Below, in pieces: positions 57,013-64,000 of a stretch of 64,000 nucleotides of DNA. A program made the position numbers and the translations under genes. The stretch is from Arthrobacter sp. QXT-31 (lineage in GTDB: Bacteria > Actinomycetota > Actinomycetes > Actinomycetales > Micrococcaceae): NCBI RefSeq assembly GCF_001969265.1, contig NZ_CP019304.1:4030001-4094000 (forward strand), read 5' to 3'. Each line of letters begins with the position of its first letter. The first letter of the stretch is position 1. Under the pieces are notes generated by a model. The model was not told where the DNA came from and did not search any database. It saw nothing but the letters and a program-made list of their open reading frames with translations.

Positions 57013-58787
57013 TGACGGAGACACTCTTCGGCGGACCCACCCTGCCCCCGGCTTATCCGGAACGTGCAGCCTGGGGAACCGCCCCGAAGCTCCGTGCCTG
57101 GCAGCAGGAAGCCCTGGACCTTTACTTCAGTAAAGGTCCTCGCGACTTCATGGCCGTGGCCACCCCCGGCGCCGGCAAGACCACCTTTGCACTCAGGGTG
57201 GCCTCCATGCTTATCGAGGCCGGCACGGTGAACCGCGTGACCATCGTGGCACCCACCGACCACCTGAAGCGGCAGTGGGCCGATGCTGCGGCGCGTGTTG
57301 GCATCGCCATCGACCCGAACTTCAAGAATTCGGACGGCCAGCACGGCCGCGGGTTCATCGGCGTGGCCGTGACGTATGCGCAGGTGGCCAGCAAGCCCCT
57401 GCTGCACCGGGCCAAGACCGAGGCCGCCCGCACCCTGGTGATTCTTGACGAAATCCACCACGGCGGCGAGGCGCTGTCGTGGGGCGACGGTCTCCGCGAG
57501 GCCTTCGACCCCGCCGTCAGGCGGCTGTCCCTCACCGGCACGCCCTTCCGTTCGGACACTTCGCCGATTCCCTTCGTGGAGTACATCGAGGACCGAGAGG
57601 GCATCCGCCGCTCCAAGGCGGACTACACCTACGGCTACGGCAATGCGTTGCGTGACCATGTGGTGCGTCCCGTCATCTTCATGGCGTACTCCGGGCAGAT
57701 GCGGTGGCGCACCAGCGCGGGCGACGAGATGGCGGCCTCCCTTGGTGAGGCCGCTGTCACCAAGGACATCACGTCGCAGGCATGGCGGACCGCCCTGAAT
57801 CCTGCAGGGGAGTGGATCCCGGCCGTGCTGGCAGGAGCGGACAAGCGGCTGAGCGAGGTCCGGCGTTCCGTTCCCGACGCCGGTGGCCTGGTGATCGCCA
57901 CCGACCACGAAGATGCCCGGGCGTACGCCGGCCAGCTCAAGAAGATTACGGGCGAGTCGCCCACGGTCATTCTGTCCGATGACGCGAAGGCCTCCAGCAA
58001 GATCGAGGAGTTCAGCGCAGGCGACAAGCGCTGGATGGTTGCCGTGCGCATGGTTTCCGAAGGCGTGGACGTGCCGCGCCTTTCGGTCGGCGTCTACGCC
58101 ACGTCCACCTCCACGCCGCTGTTCTTCGCCCAGGCGGTAGGGCGCTTTGTGCGCTCCCGGAAGCGGGGCGAGACGGCCTCGGTCTTCCTGCCGTCCGTGC
58201 CCCCGCTGATGGCGCTGGCCAACAGTATGGAAGCCGAACGCGACCATGCCCTGGACCGGCCGCAGAATGACGACCCGGACGGCCTGATGGACCTCGAAGA
58301 GTCCCTCATGGACGAGGCCAACCGCGAGGAAAAGGCTTCGGACAGCCTGACCAAGGGCAAGTTTGAGGCGCTGGACTCGCAGGCATCCTTTGACCGCGTG
58401 CTGTTCGACGGCGGCGAGTTCGGCACCGGGGGCGACATCGGCTCCGAGGATGAACTCGACTTCCTCGGCATCCCGGGCCTGCTGGACGCCGAGCAGGTGG
58501 GCCTGCTGCTGCGCCAGCGCCAGCACGAGCAGCAGGGCCGGAAGAAACGGCAGAGTCCCGCAGCCGCGCCCGCTGCCGCGGTACCCGACCACCGGCTGCT
58601 GATGGACCTGCGCAACGAGCTGGCCAAGAATGTGGCAGCTTGGTCGGCACGAACGGGCACCCCGCACGGCGTGGTGCACACCAAGCTGCGGACCGTCTGC
58701 GGCGGGCCTCCGGTGGCCCAGGCCAACGAGGAGCAGCTCCAGTCCCGGCTGAAGAAGCTTCAGGACTGGTTCATCGGGCGGAAATAA
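57012..58787 (+). CDS. Superfamily II DEAD/DEAH-type helicase
   Basis: 591-residue ATPase. Motif I is TPGAGKTTFA (about residues 50-59), motif II DEIHHGG, motif III SLTGTPFRSD, and motif VI AQAVGRFVRSRKRGE. The architecture is that of RadD/XPB-like DNA repair or restriction-type helicases rather than RNA DEAD-box proteins. The C-terminal third has an acidic linker and a helical region. GTG at 57012 overlaps the DUF3039 stop (TAGTG). Its stop codon is the first of three in a 15-bp tandem repeat. Confidence 0.88.
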   Translation: MTETLFGGPTLPPAYPERAAWGTAPKLRAWQQEALDLYFSKGPRDFMAVATPGAGKTTFALRVASMLIEAGTVNRVTIVAPTDHLKRQWADAAARVGIAIDPNFKNSDGQHGRGFIGVAVTYAQVASKPLLHRAKTEAARTLVILDEIHHGGEALSWGDGLREAFDPAVRRLSLTGTPFRSDTSPIPFVEYIEDREGIRRSKADYTYGYGNALRDHVVRPVIFMAYSGQMRWRTSAGDEMAASLGEAAVTKDITSQAWRTALNPAGEWIPAVLAGADKRLSEVRRSVPDAGGLVIATDHEDARAYAGQLKKITGESPTVILSDDAKASSKIEEFSAGDKRWMVAVRMVSEGVDVPRLSVGVYATSTSTPLFFAQAVGRFVRSRKRGETASVFLPSVPPLMALANSMEAERDHALDRPQNDDPDGLMDLEESLMDEANREEKASDSLTKGKFEALDSQASFDRVLFDGGEFGTGGDIGSEDELDFLGIPGLLDAEQVGLLLRQRQHEQQGRKKRQSPAAAPAAAVPDHRLLMDLRNELAKNVAAWSARTGTPHGVVHTKLRTVCGGPPVAQANEEQLQSRLKKLQDWFIGRK

Positions 58788-58823
58788 CCGGGACGGAAAT
58801 AGCCCGGACGGAAATAACCCGGG
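58779..58823. repeat. Three 15-bp tandem repeats carrying in-frame stop codons
   Basis: Units begin at 58779, 58794 and 58809 and share CGGAAATA. In the helicase frame each reads Arg-Lys-stop-Pro-Gly, giving TAA, TAG and TAA in succession. The first unit contains the last two codons and stop of the helicase gene. Confidence 0.75.
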
Positions 58824-58831
58824 CGGCGTGA

Positions 58832-59479
58832 CTACTCGAGGTCGACGCCGCCCAGTTCCATTTCGGCGTAGGTGTCGTCGAGGTCATCGGCGATGCCCGC
58901 CGTCAGGCGCTTGATCACGGTGACGGAGTAACCGGCCTGCACGGCATCCAGTGATGTCGCCATGACGCAGTGGTCGGTGGCCAGTCCCACCACCACGATG
59001 TCCTCCACATCGTGGCTCTGCAGCCAGTCGTCCAGGCCGATGGCGTCTTCTTCGGGGGCGTAGCCGGGTTCAGCGGCAGCGGACATCGAACCCGGCAGGG
59101 AACCCGGCTGGCGCTCCCCGGTGGGAACGGCGTCCTCGGGTGCCAGCAGGCCCTCGAAGCCGGAGTAGGCCGCGGCATAGAGACCCTTGTGGAAGTACGC
59201 CTGGATGTGTTCGGTGTCGAGCTCCGGGTGCAGCTCGGCACCCTTGGTGCCCGCGACGCAGTGCGGCGGCCAGCTGTCCTTGAAGTCCGGGGCCTCCGAG
59301 AAATGGGTGCCGGGGTCGATGTGCCAGTCCTGCGTGGCCACGATGTGGTCGAACTGGCCGTGGTGGTTCTCGACGTACTCGCTGATGGCCCCGGCCACGG
59401 CAGCCCCGCCTTCCACGGGCAGCGCGCCGCCCTCGCAGAAGTCGTTCTGGACGTCGACGATGATGAGTGCCCGTGCCAT
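58832..59479 (-). CDS. pncA: Nicotinamidase (isochorismatase family)
   Basis: Hydrolyses nicotinamide to nicotinate for NAD salvage. 215 residues with VDVQNDFCEGGALPV (catalytic Asp, residues 8-22), metal ligands in ATQDWHIDPGTHF, the cis-peptide CVAGTKGAELHPEL and nucleophile Cys in GLATDHCVMATSLDA. ATG 59479 has GGAG five bases upstream; a start at 59512 lacks a site. It follows pncB by 19 bp on the same strand, so both steps of the pathway are in one operon. Confidence 0.9.
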   Translation of the reverse strand: MARALIIVDVQNDFCEGGALPVEGGAAVAGAISEYVENHHGQFDHIVATQDWHIDPGTHFSEAPDFKDSWPPHCVAGTKGAELHPELDTEHIQAYFHKGLYAAAYSGFEGLLAPEDAVPTGERQPGSLPGSMSAAAEPGYAPEEDAIGLDDWLQSHDVEDIVVVGLATDHCVMATSLDAVQAGYSVTVIKRLTAGIADDLDDTYAEMELGGVDLE

Positions 59480-59498
59480 CAGTTCTCCTCTGTTTCCT

Positions 59499-60827
59499 TC
59501 AGTTTTCCTCATAGATCGTCGGGATCGCCGGCTCGCCGCGGTGCAGGCGGTGAACTACGGCCGGCAGTTCGGCCATGGAATCAGCATGGCGCTGCCGGGC
59601 GCGCAGGACGCCCTCGTGGCCGGTCCAGCCGGGCAGGAGCTCGCCGTTCTTGATGAACTGCTGCAGCAGCGTGCGGTCGTTGCCGTCGTCCGCCGGCCGG
59701 TGTCCCACGCCGATGAGCTCCTGGGTGGCCGTCCCGTGGTCGTTGAGCCGGCGCAGGGCGTACTTCCGCCCGCCCTTGCTTGTCTTGTTCTTGGCGGCCT
59801 TGGCCACCGATACGAACTCGCCGGCGTCGTTGGTCCGGCTGACCAGCTTGTAGACCATGCTGGCCGTGGGCGCCCCGGAGCCGGTCACGAGCGACGTGCC
59901 CACACCGTACGAGTCGACGGGGGCGGACTGCAGTGCGGCGATCGCGTATTCGTCCAGGTCCGAGGTCACCGTGATGCGCGTGTGGTGGTTGCCGAGGTCG
60001 TCCAGCAGCTGCCGGACCCACTGCGCCTGTTCCACGAGGTCGCCGGAGTCAAGCCGGACGGCGCCCAACTTGTCCCCGGCGATGTCCACGGCCGTACGGA
60101 CGGCCGTTTCGACGTCGTACGTGTCCACGAGCAGCGAGGTGCCGGCCCCCAGGGAGGCGACCTGCGCCTCAAAGGCGTCCCGTTCGGTGTCATGGAGGAG
60201 CGTGAAGGAGTGGGCGGCGGTGCCCACCGTTTTGAGGCCGTACCGCAGGCCGGCCTCAAGGTTTGAGGTGCTGTCGAATCCGGCGATGACGGCGGCCCGG
60301 GCGGCGGACGTGGCCGATTCCTCCTGCGTGCGGCGGGATCCCATCTCGATGCAGGGCCGCTGGCCGGCGGCCATCACCATGCGCGAGGCCGCGGAGGCGA
60401 TGGCGCTGTCGTGGTTGAGGACGGACAGGACGTACGTCTCCAGGATGCACGCCTCGGCGAACGTCGATTCGACAATCAGGATGGGGGAGTTGGGGAAGTA
60501 CGCCTCGCCCTCGGCGTAGCCCCAGACGTCGCCAGTGAACCGGAAGTCGGCCAGGTAGTCCAAGGTCTCCTGGTTAACCACGCCGGTGCGCGCCAGGAAT
60601 TCGAGCTCCTCGGCGCCGAACCGGAACGCCATGATGCCTTCCAGCAGCCTGCCCGTGCCACCCACAATCCCGTAGCGGCGCCCGTCGGGCAGCCTGCGCG
60701 CGAACGCTTCGAACACGGCCTTGCGGTGCGCGGCGCCGGAATGGAGGGCCCCTTGCAGCATGGTCAGCTCGTAATGGTCGGTGAACAGGGACGTGCGGGG
60801 CTGCTCCCAGCCAGCGGAGGTACTCAC
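59499..60827 (-). CDS. pncB: Nicotinate phosphoribosyltransferase
   Basis: Makes nicotinate mononucleotide from nicotinate and PRPP. 442 residues with the N-terminal TDHYELTMLQGAL, the catalytic SAASRMVMAAGQRPCIEMGSRRT region and the phosphate-binding YGVGTSLVTGSGAP. GTG start with a -10 hexamer six bases upstream. It is the first gene of the pncB-pncA unit and diverges from clpS across a tandem repeat array. Confidence 0.93.
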   Translation of the reverse strand: MSTSAGWEQPRTSLFTDHYELTMLQGALHSGAAHRKAVFEAFARRLPDGRRYGIVGGTGRLLEGIMAFRFGAEELEFLARTGVVNQETLDYLADFRFTGDVWGYAEGEAYFPNSPILIVESTFAEACILETYVLSVLNHDSAIASAASRMVMAAGQRPCIEMGSRRTQEESATSAARAAVIAGFDSTSNLEAGLRYGLKTVGTAAHSFTLLHDTERDAFEAQVASLGAGTSLLVDTYDVETAVRTAVDIAGDKLGAVRLDSGDLVEQAQWVRQLLDDLGNHHTRITVTSDLDEYAIAALQSAPVDSYGVGTSLVTGSGAPTASMVYKLVSRTNDAGEFVSVAKAAKNKTSKGGRKYALRRLNDHGTATQELIGVGHRPADDGNDRTLLQQFIKNGELLPGWTGHEGVLRARQRHADSMAELPAVVHRLHRGEPAIPTIYEEN

Positions 60828-60833
60828 AAAATC

Positions 60834-60839
60834 ACTCTA
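60834..60839 (-). promoter_or_regulatory. -10 box TAGAGT of pncB (predicted leaderless)
   Basis: On the minus strand TAGAGT is followed by GATTTT and the GTG at 60827. The -35 position would fall inside the first 59-bp repeat. Confidence 0.55.
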
Positions 60840-60843
60840 GTCC

Positions 60844-61079
60844 CCACCGGCTCCCACGTCTCGCTTCGCTTCGCCGCGGGCCCCTCGCCGGCGTGGCCCC
60901 ATCCACCGGCTCCCACGTCTCGCTTCGCTTCGCCGCGGGGCCCTCGCCGGCGTGGCCCCATCCACCGGCTCCCACGTCTCGCTTCGCTTCGCCGCGGGGC
61001 CCTCGCCGGCGTGGCCCCATCCACCGGCTCCCACGTCTCGCTTCGCTTCGCCGCGGGCCCCTCGCCGGCGTGTGCCCGC
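60844..61079. repeat. 59-bp tandem repeat, four copies, between pncB and clpS promoters
   Basis: Copies start at 60844, 60903, 60962 and 61021, each beginning CCACCGGCTCCCACGTCTCG. They are almost identical: copies 1 and 4 read GGGCCCC where 2 and 3 read GGGGCCC, and the last diverges in its final bases. The array fills the whole gap between two divergent -10 boxes. 59 is not a multiple of three, and open frames through it are repeat artefacts. Confidence 0.95.
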
Positions 61080-61087
61080 CGTCGCCC

Positions 61088-61093
61088 TAGAAT
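61088..61093 (+). promoter_or_regulatory. -10 box TAGAAT of clpS (predicted leaderless)
   Basis: TAGAAT ends six bases before the ATG at 61100. The -35 position falls in the end of the fourth repeat copy. Confidence 0.55.
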
Positions 61094-61099
61094 GGACAG

Positions 61100-61480
61100 A
61101 TGACCTTAAGCGTTGCGCTCGGCCCTGACACCCAGGAGAGCATCCAGACCGGTACGGCGGTGTCCACCGACTCCCTGACCGCCCCGGACGTCCCTTGGAA
61201 CCTTGTCATCTGGAACGACCCCGTCAATCTGATGAGCTATGTCAGCTACGTCTTCCAGAGTTATTTCGGATACTCGGAAACCAAAGCCAACAAGCTGATG
61301 CTCGAGGTCCACAGGAAGGGCCGGTCCATCGTTGCTCACGGCAGCAAGGAACAGGTGGAGCAGCACGCGGTCGCGATGCACGGGTTCGGCCTGTGGGCCA
61401 CCGTGGAGAAGGCCACCGGCGGAGACAGCGGGGGCGGCAAAAGCGGCGGTCCGGGCAAGGGCAAGGGAAAACGTGGCTAA
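61100..61480 (+). CDS. clpS: ATP-dependent Clp protease adaptor ClpS
   Basis: N-end-rule adaptor delivering substrates to ClpC/ClpP. 126 residues with the ClpS core (about 32-105): WNLVIWNDPVNLMSYVSYVF forms the Clp-binding and substrate pocket, with VHRKGRSIVAHGSKEQVEQH following. A Gly/Lys-rich tail ends the protein. It is the first gene of the clpS-DUF2017-murI unit, and its last eight bases overlap the next gene. Confidence 0.93.
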   Translation: MTLSVALGPDTQESIQTGTAVSTDSLTAPDVPWNLVIWNDPVNLMSYVSYVFQSYFGYSETKANKLMLEVHRKGRSIVAHGSKEQVEQHAVAMHGFGLWATVEKATGGDSGGGKSGGPGKGKGKRG

Positions 61481-62039
61481 GGCTTTCAAATACGGACTCA
61501 AGGGCATCTCCGGTTTCCTGGAACCGGCCGAGCGGGAACTGCTGCGCAGCCTGTTCGCCGATGTCATCTCCATGCTGGAGCCGGCGGACCGCGGCTCCGA
61601 GGACCCGCTCGCCGCGATGATCGGGCTGGACCTGGAGGTCCGGGAACCGGCCGACCGCGCCCTCCGCCGGCTGTTGCCCAACGCCGTGAAGGACGACGCC
61701 GCCGCCTCGCTTGAGTTCCGCCAGCTCACCGAACGCTCGCTGCGGGAAAGCAAGATCGGCGCGCTGCGCGCCGCCGCGCTTGGCCTGGACAAGGACGAAC
61801 TGGTCCTGACTCCCGCTGATGCCCGGCACTGGTCCACAGCCCTCAACGACGTTCGGCTGGTGCTTGCCGAACGCCTCGACATCCGGGACGAGGCGGACGC
61901 CGACCACGTCCACCAGATGCAGGACTGGTCCCAGGCCGAGGACGTGGAAAGCTACCTTGCCCTGGTCTACAACTTCACTACCTGGCTGCAGGAGTCGCTC
62001 GTGCAGGCAATGCTGCAGTCGCTGGACGCGCGGCCCTGA
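61473..62039 (+). CDS. DUF2017 family protein
   Basis: 188 residues, largely helical and acidic, beginning GTG at 61473 inside the end of clpS. Regions such as [21 protein letters not shown] and [21 protein letters not shown] are characteristic. DUF2017 follows clpS in most actinobacteria, which suggests a role tied to Clp proteolysis, but none has been proved. The next gene starts 127 bp later. Confidence 0.83.
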   Translation: MAKAFKYGLKGISGFLEPAERELLRSLFADVISMLEPADRGSEDPLAAMIGLDLEVREPADRALRRLLPNAVKDDAAASLEFRQLTERSLRESKIGALRAAALGLDKDELVLTPADARHWSTALNDVRLVLAERLDIRDEADADHVHQMQDWSQAEDVESYLALVYNFTTWLQESLVQAMLQSLDARP

Positions 62040-62166
62040 GCGGTTTCCGCGGTCCGCGGTCCCGGCGCTGAGCGGTTTCCGACGCGTCAAGTGTGACAAA
62101 TTCGACATGAGTCGCTCGCCACAAGTGATGGCCGCACCTCACGGGAAGACCTATCCTCAAATAATC

Positions 62167-63192
62167 ATGACTTCAGCATCGAGCATGGATCCGGCAGCGG
62201 GAGCTGCAGCGGAATCCGCAACGGCCGACGGCATAAATGTGGGATCGCTGCCGATCGGCGTCTTCGACTCCGGGGTCGGCGGCCTCACCGTGGCACGGTC
62301 AATCATCGACCAGCTGCCCAACGAATCCATCCTCTATGTGGGCGATACCGCCCACGGCCCGTACGGGCCGCTGCCCATCGCGGAGGTTCGGGCCAACGCC
62401 CTCGGCGTCATGGACGAACTTGTGGACTCCGGCGTCAAGCTGCTGACCATCGCCTGCAACTCGGCGTCGGCCGCCGTGCTCCGTGACGCCCGTGAGCGGT
62501 ACACCGCGCGCTACGGCATCCCCGTCATCGAAGTGATCCAGCCCGCCGTCCGCCGGGCCGTTGCGGCCACCCGCACCGGCCGCGTCGGCGTGATCGGCAC
62601 CTCGGCCACCGTGGGTTCCCGGGCCTACGAGGACACGTTCGCCGCCGCACCCGACCTGCAGATCACCTCGGTGGCCTGCCCGGCGTTCGTGCCGTACGTG
62701 GAGGCCGGCATCACCACGGGCCCGGAACTGCTCGACGTAGCCCGTGAGTACCTGGAGCCGCTGAAGGCAGCCGGCGTGGACACCGTGGTGCTCGGCTGCA
62801 CGCACTATCCGCTCCTGACCGGTGTGATCTCCTACGTCATGGGCGAGGACGTCACCCTGGTCTCCAGCGCCGAGGAAACAGCCAAGGACGTCTACCGGGC
62901 GCTGGCGAGCAACGGCCTAGAACGCACCGAAGCCGCTGCGCCGGAGCACAGCTTCATCGCAACCGGCGATCCGGGCCAGTTCGAGGCGCTGGCCCGCAGG
63001 TTCCTCGGGCCGGAGGTGCTCAGCGTCAAGCACGTGGACCACGTCGCGGCACAGTACCCCACGGGGAGCCTGGCACGGATCACCCCCGAAATGATCGCCG
63101 CAGCCCGGGAGGCGGCAGCGCGCCCGCGCATCTCCAACTTCGTCGGCCAGGCCTCTGCCAGCGGTGCAGCCTCCGGGGGGTCCTTCCTGTGA
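62167..63192 (+). CDS. murI: Glutamate racemase
   Basis: Supplies D-glutamate for peptidoglycan. 341 residues; the first ~28 are an Ala/Ser-rich extension. The two catalytic cysteines lie in TIACNSASA (about residue 98) and [10 protein letters not shown] (about residue 210), and [13 protein letters not shown] starts the fold. ATG at 62167 is chosen; earlier in-frame ATGs are possible. The next gene overlaps its end by four bases (GTGA). Confidence 0.92.
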   Translation: MTSASSMDPAAGAAAESATADGINVGSLPIGVFDSGVGGLTVARSIIDQLPNESILYVGDTAHGPYGPLPIAEVRANALGVMDELVDSGVKLLTIACNSASAAVLRDARERYTARYGIPVIEVIQPAVRRAVAATRTGRVGVIGTSATVGSRAYEDTFAAAPDLQITSVACPAFVPYVEAGITTGPELLDVAREYLEPLKAAGVDTVVLGCTHYPLLTGVISYVMGEDVTLVSSAEETAKDVYRALASNGLERTEAAAPEHSFIATGDPGQFEALARRFLGPEVLSVKHVDHVAAQYPTGSLARITPEMIAAAREAAARPRISNFVGQASASGAASGGSFL

Positions 63193-63986
63193 AGCTCACC
63201 ATCGTCGGCTGCACTGGCTCGTTTCCAGGCCCCGGATCACCCGCCTCCTGCTACCTGCTGACCGCCAACGACGGCGAACGGGTGTGGAAGGTGGTCATGG
63301 ACCTCGGCAGCGGGGCCCTGGGCGCCATCCAGCGCTACACCGACCTCGAGGACATCGACGCGATCTTCCTCACGCACCTGCACCCCGACCACTGCATGGA
63401 CCTGTGCGGGCTGCACGTTGCCGTGCGCTGGAAACCGGGCGGCTGGGACCGGGGGAGGATCCCCGTCTGGGGGCCTGCCGCCACCGCCGACAGGATGGCC
63501 ACTGCCTACGGGCTGGACCTGGACCCGGGGATGCACGAGGAGTTCGACTTCACCAACTGGACCGAACGCCAGTCCGTCACGGTGGGCCCTTTCACCGTGA
63601 CGCCCTTCGCCGTGAACCACCCGGTGGAGGAGGCCTATGCCCTCCGCGTGGAGGTCACCGAGCCGGATCCGGCCGGCGGCACCGCGACCCGCGTGCTCAC
63701 CTATTCGGGTGACACCGATTCCTGCCGCGGGCTGGAGGAGGCGGCCAAGGACGCCGACCTCTTCCTCTGCGAAGCCGCCTTCGAGGAAGGCCGCGACGAC
63801 GGCATCAAGGACGTCCACCTGACCGGCAAGCGGGCCGGGGAGGCAGCCACCGCCGCCGGCGCGCGCCGCCTGCTGCTCACCCATATTCCGGTATGGACCT
63901 CGCAGACCAAGGTCATGGCCGAGGCGCGTCCCGCCTTCGCCGGTGACGTGGCCGTGGCCGTTGCGGGCGTGCACTACAACGTCTGA
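63189..63986 (+). CDS. MBL-fold metallo-hydrolase (RNase Z/phosphodiesterase-like)
   Basis: 265 residues with the metal motif [17 protein letters not shown] (about 60-76), a later GDTDSC Asp and HIPVW His, as in RNase Z-like and cyclic-nucleotide phosphodiesterase-like hydrolases. Substrate unknown. GTG start overlaps the murI stop. In related genomes this pair is followed by rph and the non-canonical NTPase gene, which would lie just beyond the window. Confidence 0.86.
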   Translation: MKLTIVGCTGSFPGPGSPASCYLLTANDGERVWKVVMDLGSGALGAIQRYTDLEDIDAIFLTHLHPDHCMDLCGLHVAVRWKPGGWDRGRIPVWGPAATADRMATAYGLDLDPGMHEEFDFTNWTERQSVTVGPFTVTPFAVNHPVEEAYALRVEVTEPDPAGGTATRVLTYSGDTDSCRGLEEAAKDADLFLCEAAFEEGRDDGIKDVHLTGKRAGEAATAAGARRLLLTHIPVWTSQTKVMAEARPAFAGDVAVAVAGVHYNV

Positions 63987-64000
63987 TGTGGCAGCTGTCT

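Noticed and set aside
60844..61079. CRISPR array
   Set aside because: The 59-bp units are contiguous, with no spacers between repeats, and there are no cas genes in the window.
60824..61103. Several overlapping open frames across the 59-bp repeats
   Set aside because: They exist in multiple frames on both strands because the repeat is GC-rich and has few stops; no start signals or family match.

Overview
This 64 kb window is chromosomal DNA of a high-GC Gram-positive bacterium, almost certainly a Micrococcaceae actinobacterium of the Arthrobacter/Pseudarthrobacter group. The evidence is the strong G/C bias at third codon positions, frequent GTG and TTG starts, the gene order argS-lysA-hom-thrC-thrB-rho-prfA-prmC-tsaC...atp operon-DUF2550...nucS, a Rho factor with a long Arg/Asn-rich insert, the mismatch endonuclease NucS, and a DUF222/HNH protein. 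The genus is an inference from gene order and protein style; no search was run.

Layout. 1-4.2 kb: tail of a CBS-domain protein, a zinc ABC importer operon behind a 29-bp perfect palindrome, a Zur-type Fur regulator and a metal-dependent hydrolase. 4.1-7.8 kb: sulfur enzymes (a cysteine desulfhydrase-like protein and a mercaptopyruvate sulfurtransferase), a zinc alcohol dehydrogenase and a HIT hydrolase. 7.8-18.3 kb: DUF222/HNH protein, an MHS-type transporter with its own promoter/operator, the HrpA helicase, a 55-residue membrane peptide divergent from a GlxA-type regulator, an emfourin-like inhibitor next to a protealysin-like M4 protease, and tRNA-Arg(CCG). 18.4-21.3 kb: a three-gene flavin electron-transfer cassette (RnfD-like membrane domain fused to an FNR-type reductase, ApbE, FMN-binding lipoprotein).

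21.5-37 kb: argS-lysA-hom-thrC-thrB, then rho behind a 443-nt leader, a 117-bp nested inverted repeat, prfA-prmC-tsaC, and envelope glycan genes (TagA/WecB type, GT2, WecA type). 36.9-45.2 kb: the complete F1Fo ATP synthase operon with two small membrane genes ahead of it, a 20-codon leader cistron overlapping the TTG start of atpB, intercistronic hairpins, and DUF2550 at the end. 45.3-64 kb: cold shock protein, nucS, small conserved genes, a PerM/AI-2E exporter, a YbbN-like thioredoxin-fold/TPR protein, an OYE-family reductase, an ABC exporter, nagB, a DUF3039-helicase pair, NAD salvage (nicotinamidase and pncB), a 59-bp x4 tandem repeat, and clpS-DUF2017-murI-MBL hydrolase.

A recurrent regulatory theme is visible: at least thirteen genes carry a TAnnnT-like -10 hexamer ending six or seven bases before the start codon, the arrangement expected for leaderless mRNAs. 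The least conventional parts are the flavin cassette, the nested inverted repeat downstream of rho, the repeat array between the divergent pncB and clpS promoters, the atpB leader cistron, and two small tandem repeats that multiply stop codons at gene ends.
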